DNA of 8,499 bases from assembly GCA_030590765.1 (NCBI GenBank), contig JAUVCP010000074.1:1-8499 (forward strand). Reading direction: 5' to 3'. This DNA comes from Flavobacteriaceae bacterium (GTDB taxonomy: Bacteria > Bacteroidota > Bacteroidia > Flavobacteriales > Flavobacteriaceae). Positions 5,403-8,499 of this stretch are shown in pieces. The notes beneath the pieces were generated by a model, which did not search any database, was not told the origin of the DNA, and was given only the letters and a program-made list of their open reading frames with translations. Position 1 is the first letter of the stretch. Each line of letters begins with the position of its first letter. The translations under genes and the position numbers were made by a program.

Positions 5403-7322
5403 TTACGTATCAAACTTAAATTTAATATCTTCTAAACTTTTGTAACTACCAACCAACGTGATTTCATCACCAATTCTCAATCGGGTATAACCATGTGTCA
5501 TTAAAAGTTGCCCTTTTCGTTTGATAGATAAAATAATGATATCGGTTGGTAAACGTAACTCTCTAATTCTAAGTCCGTGGATATCTTTGTTTTTAATTTC
5601 AATATCCATGGTATCCTGACCTTCATCCATGCCAAGCAGTAAAGATGCTGCATTTGGTGATCTAACAAAATGATCTAATAAACTTACCATTGCTGTAGCT
5701 GGTTCAATTATTAAAGCTCCAAGTTTATGGAATTTTTCAAAGTTTTCTCGTTTGTTTAATCTTACAATTACATCTTTTATTCCAATATATTCATAGATGA
5801 GTTCTGCAATTCTATAATTTTTTTCATCGTTAAGCATGAGCACTACCGCTTCTGTTTTATCTAACTGTAGTTTTTTAAAATTTTGAGCAGTAGGTATAAA
5901 ATCATTAATTATTTCAAATTCGCAATCATCTTTGTCAATCAAATCATCTGAAGCAACCAGTCTTGATTTCCAATTGTGTTTTTGAAGTTGGTGGGCCAGA
6001 GCAATAGACTGACTTTCCACACCAAATATAACAACATCTCTTGTGCTTTGTAAAGGTTCCATTTTAGCGCGTAAATGACTCTCTCTTACATAGTTTAAGG
6101 TCCATTTAAAAAGTGGCGGTCCCACCAATTGATTGATCACAATGATAGCAATGATAATTGTTTCGAACTCATGTCCCCATACAGGAAACTCTTCTGAAAT
6201 AATAGTCGCTAAACCAAGTGCAACACCAGCTTGTGTTAAGTAAGGCATCCATGCAATAAAAGTATATTTTTTTGGATCCTTTACCACGGTAACTCCAAAT
6301 ACACCACCAATAAACATCGTTATCAATCTTAAGAAAAACAAAGCTACAGCAATGCCAAAAACATGCATTAATGTTTGAAAGGAGAGAGATGCTCCAACCA
6401 GAGTAAAGAAAATGATATAAATTGTCGGACTTATTTTTTCTAATATTTCTCTAAATTCAATGCGATGTTTGCTGTAATTGGTTAGAACAAAACTTCCAAT
6501 TATAGCGATCAATAGAGGTTCTAGAATAATTTCATGCTGAAACCAGATTATGGAGTTAGCTCTAATATAATGTGAAAACAAATAAACTCCATATCCTATT
6601 AGTATAATTGCTAAGCCCTTGGCTTTACTATTTATATTTAGTGAGAAAGGTATTTCAAGAATTTTACCGGTTAAATATCCCAGAGCAAATGAAATAATTA
6701 ATTCAAGAACTAAGATCAATAAAAATGCCAATCCTATTTCTTCACCGTTAACTAAAGCTTTAGCGAGCGAAAAGCTAATAGCAAAAAGAATGATTACCAA
6801 TACATCTTTTAGCACGGTTACACCCATTACGGTTTTTGTAAATGGTCCGTTTGCTCTCATTTCATTTATTACAGCAATAGCAGAAGAAGGCGATCTTGCA
6901 ACAAAAATAGTTCCGAATAAAATTGAAACAGCAATTTTAGACGCTGTGTTCATATCAGCCATAAATGGAATATTATCAGCAATAAAAAAGATAACAATAC
7001 TACTTAAAACAAAGGTGATTATCAGTTGGCCAATGGTCATCCATTTGATACTTTTTAACCTGCTTCTTAAATCATCCAGATATAATTCCGCACCAGCGGA
7101 AAAAGCTATGATAGATAATGCAATCTCATTTAAAAAATTCAATTTAACCAAGGCCTGTGGAGTGATAAAATTTAATAAAGAAGACCCAGCAATAATACCT
7201 GTGATAATAAAGCCGGTTATGAGTGGAAATTTAATTTTCTGAAAAACCTTTGCAATTTGATTTGCAGCTATAGCAACAATCAAAAAACCAATAATATATA
7301 TGGATAATAGTTTGAAGTCCAA
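5403..7322 (-). CDS. CPA2-type cation:proton antiporter with RCK (TrkA-N/TrkA-C) domains
   Basis: 639 residues, similar in size to KefB/KefC/YbaL-like monovalent cation/proton antiporters. Residues 1 to about 410 form the membrane Na+/H+ exchanger domain with about 12 hydrophobic segments. Conserved pieces include FPLITGFIITGIIAG (32-46), ARSPSSAIAVI (142-152), VTVLKDVLVIILFA (168-181) with the probable ion/proton-site Asp173, and YLTQAGVALGLA (361-372). A cytoplasmic TrkA-N/RCK domain follows (about 428-550). Its glycine-rich loop is degenerate, GVESQS at 434-439 in place of GxGxxG, so nucleotide binding may be altered or lost. A TrkA-C domain (about 570-637, TMDIEIKNKDIHGLRIREL to DEITLVGS) completes the protein. 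Role: exchange of K+ or Na+ for H+ at the inner membrane, gated by the RCK domains; ion preference cannot be read from the sequence. It lies 59 bp downstream of dnaX, so read-through transcription is possible. Confidence 0.9.
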   Translation of the reverse strand: MDFKLLSIYIIGFLIVAIAANQIAKVFQKIKFPLITGFIITGIIAGSSLLNFITPQALVKLNFLNEIALSIIAFSAGAELYLDDLRSRLKSIKWMTIGQLIITFVLSSIVIFFIADNIPFMADMNTASKIAVSILFGTIFVARSPSSAIAVINEMRANGPFTKTVMGVTVLKDVLVIILFAISFSLAKALVNGEEIGLAFLLILVLELIISFALGYLTGKILEIPFSLNINSKAKGLAIILIGYGVYLFSHYIRANSIIWFQHEIILEPLLIAIIGSFVLTNYSKHRIEFREILEKISPTIYIIFFTLVGASLSFQTLMHVFGIAVALFFLRLITMFIGGVFGVTVVKDPKKYTFIAWMPYLTQAGVALGLATIISEEFPVWGHEFETIIIAIIVINQLVGPPLFKWTLNYVRESHLRAKMEPLQSTRDVVIFGVESQSIALAHQLQKHNWKSRLVASDDLIDKDDCEFEIINDFIPTAQNFKKLQLDKTEAVVLMLNDEKNYRIAELIYEYIGIKDVIVRLNKRENFEKFHKLGALIIEPATAMVSLLDHFVRSPNAASLLLGMDEGQDTMDIEIKNKDIHGLRIRELRLPTDIIILSIKRKGQLLMTHGYTRLRIGDEITLVGSYKSLEDIKFKFDT

Positions 7323-7381
7323 GTTTGATCAATTTAATTGTCGCTAATATACTAAACTAAATCAAAAGAATGGTGTAAGAT

Positions 7382-8095
7382 TTAAAGCTCCAGGTTAAAG
7401 GTTTTTTTCAATAAGGATAATGCTTCGTTTTTTTCTTTTAGCAATTCGTATTTTTCCAGTGGTGTGTATGCAAATCTTTTGGCACTTTCTTCGTTTACAG
7501 TGATATCAAAATCAATACTGAAATTGTTGAGTTTTTGCCTGATATGCAGTAAAACTTTTGGTTTAACTTTCAAAAGCTCAGCTTTCATCATATTATTAGG
7601 GTAAGTGACAAAGATTGTATTGTTCTTGACCTTTGGTATATCTGTTTTTAAAATGGAAGCAAAAATCTTTTCACCTTTTTGATGAAGATCATGGATATAA
7701 GTATTCCAAATTTTTAAAAAAGTTTCTTCTGTAAATGGGTCTTTAGGAAGATCCTCTATATTTTCAACAGTTTTTTGTTTGCTCTTTAGATTTTCCTCTT
7801 CAATTTTATTTCTTTTTAAACTTGAAAGCCATAAGGCAGATGTAGGTCTTTTTCTTGATCTGTCAAGATTTTGTGTATTTGGTTTGACAATCTCAAATTC
7901 ATTTAAATGGATGTTTTTGATCTTGACATTTCCAACTTTTTCTTTTGAAGAATAGGATCTTCTTTCTTCATGTAAAATCCCAGGAGAAGTTGTTTCCGTT
8001 TTAATTTTACTTGGTACATCTAATTTCTCTTCAACAATGGTTGCAGCAAAGTAGGAAGCAGGAATTATAAATCTATCAGATTTTTTTTTTGCCAT
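7382..8095 (-). CDS. dnaX: DnaX tau-specific C-terminal region in shifted frame (tail of DNA polymerase III tau)
   Basis: This frame carries the C-terminal part of the Bacteroidota DnaX protein. A low-complexity, charged linker of about 110 residues (KKKSDRFIIPASYFAATIVEE and onward, Lys/Ser/Glu rich) is followed by a compact alpha-beta domain from DPFTEETFLKIWNTYIHDL to the end, with ILKTDIPKVKNNTIFVTYPN and the family-like ending AYTPLEKYELLKEKNEALSLLKKTFNLEL. In other DnaX proteins the tau C-terminus binds the polymerase alpha subunit and the helicase. The zero frame of dnaX enters the A10 run at 8081-8090 one base out of register with this frame. Joining them needs loss of one A (or gain of two). 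About 232 codons are open after the run with no disabling mutation, so the region looks functional. The frame is also open upstream to a TTG at 8113; its first ATG is 8093-8095, so independent initiation is conceivable but has no ribosome-binding signal. Confidence 0.8.
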   Translation of the reverse strand: MAKKKSDRFIIPASYFAATIVEEKLDVPSKIKTETTSPGILHEERRSYSSKEKVGNVKIKNIHLNEFEIVKPNTQNLDRSRKRPTSALWLSSLKRNKIEEENLKSKQKTVENIEDLPKDPFTEETFLKIWNTYIHDLHQKGEKIFASILKTDIPKVKNNTIFVTYPNNMMKAELLKVKPKVLLHIRQKLNNFSIDFDITVNEESAKRFAYTPLEKYELLKEKNEALSLLKKTFNLEL

Positions 8096-8498
8096 CAAAA
8101 GTGATGGATGCAATTTTCATTAAGGTCAATTCAACCAACAGTCTTTGGTTTTTACTCAATTTATATTTGAGATCACATTCATTAGCCAAATCAATTGCTT
8201 TCAATAAAAATTTTAGATCTGCTTTTTGAGACTGATTTAAATATTGTTTTTTGGCGCTGTCACCAACTTCCAGTAATTCAATGGTGGCAGCATCTTTTGA
8301 CACCAGAAGGTCTCTAAAATGAGAAGCTAATCCACTTATAAAATGATGACCATCAAAACCTCGGTCTAATACAGAATTGTATTCGATAAGGGCTTGAGGA
8401 ATATTATTTTCTATAAGTAAATCTGTAATTTTGAAATAAACATCATAATCCAAGGCATCGAATTCAATCGGCGACGTCCATTCGAGCACCGCATCCAC
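8076..8498 (-). CDS. dnaX: DNA polymerase III subunit gamma/tau (DnaX), domain III, 5'-partial; gamma-like end
   Basis: The 5' part, including the AAA+ ATPase domains, lies beyond the window; the GTG at 8496-8498 is just the first full codon. About 140 codons of domain III (clamp-loader collar) are visible: LDYDVYFKITDLLIENNIPQ, then the hallmark RGFDGHHFISGLASHFRDLL and KLSKNQRLLVELTLMKIASI. DnaX forms the clamp-loader pentamer core that loads the sliding clamp. The zero frame continues through GGC, the A10 run and ATC to a UGA at 8076-8078, giving the end DGKKKI. This would be a gamma-like product lacking the tau tail. The first 15 or so codons (8454-8499) are strikingly GC-rich and do not look like the residues expected before LDYD, so the window edge may carry foreign or misassembled sequence. 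Confidence 0.85.
   Translation of the reverse strand: MDAVLEWTSPIEFDALDYDVYFKITDLLIENNIPQALIEYNSVLDRGFDGHHFISGLASHFRDLLVSKDAATIELLEVGDSAKKQYLNQSQKADLKFLLKAIDLANECDLKYKLSKNQRLLVELTLMKIASITFDGKKKI
8081..8090 (-). other. dnaX: A10 homopolymer in dnaX: candidate slippage site (or sequencing indel)
   Basis: Ten consecutive A on the coding strand (ten T on the plus strand) follow GGC and precede TCTGAT. In zero frame: GGC AAA AAA AAA ATC TGA, stop. With nine A: GGC AAA AAA AAA TCT GAT AGA, which enters the open tau-tail frame. With eleven A: a stop follows within about seven codons of the run. The site lies exactly at the end of domain III, where gamma ends in organisms that make both forms. Runs of 9-10 A are known substrates for RNA-polymerase slippage (Thermus thermophilus dnaX). 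I see no strong downstream stem-loop and no Shine-Dalgarno-like stimulator, which fits transcriptional better than ribosomal slippage. Confidence 0.6.
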
Positions 8499-8499
8499 A

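Noticed and set aside
6619..7242. Long plus-strand open frame (207 codons) opposite the antiporter gene
   Set aside because: It is a mirror of the antiporter's membrane-domain codons. The product has no recognisable domain, and the opposite strand encodes a clearly conserved protein.

Overview
The window is a low-GC (by eye about one third G+C) stretch of chromosome from a member of the Bacteroidota, most likely an aerobic or facultative one. The taxonomic call rests on a surface lipoprotein of DUF5074/BtuG-like type, DnaX and DUF2520 proteins of the Bacteroidota kind, the absence of Shine-Dalgarno sequences, and upstream motifs resembling the Bacteroidota -33/-7 promoter (TTTG ... TAnnTTTG). 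An O2-dependent tRNA hydroxylase (MiaE) argues for oxygen in the lifestyle. Both ends of the window cut through genes.

Layout. Positions 2-1628 hold two plus-strand cell-surface genes: the 3' part of a beta-propeller lipoprotein and a small outer-membrane beta-barrel protein. Everything from 1734 to the end lies on the minus strand. Read in the direction of transcription, it contains dnaX (clamp-loader tau/gamma, 5' end missing), a CPA2-type cation:proton antiporter with RCK domains, miaE, a secreted DUF2147 protein, a Rossmann/DUF2520 protein, kdsC (Kdo-8-phosphate phosphatase) and a YihY/BrkB-family membrane protein. The two blocks converge at about 1629-1733. A terminator-like hairpin for the plus-strand block sits inside the last codons of the yihY-like gene. 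No non-coding stretch exceeds about 130 bp. I see no tRNA, rRNA, CRISPR array, IS element or phage gene.

How the genes fit together. This is mostly housekeeping: replication (dnaX), ion homeostasis, tRNA modification and envelope biogenesis (kdsC for the LPS inner core, YihY-like membrane protein, outer-membrane barrel, surface lipoprotein). Only kdsC and the yihY-like gene are tightly coupled (2-bp gap). The other minus-strand genes are 59-126 bp apart, and two of those gaps carry plausible promoters.

The most interesting point is dnaX. Its reading frame is interrupted exactly at a run of ten A residues (coding strand). The zero frame stops two codons after the run, giving a gamma-like short product, while a one-base-shifted frame continues for about 232 codons with a family-like tau C-terminus. 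This is either slippage-based production of gamma and tau, as known for Thermus thermophilus, or a homopolymer-length error. I found no convincing undescribed multi-gene system.
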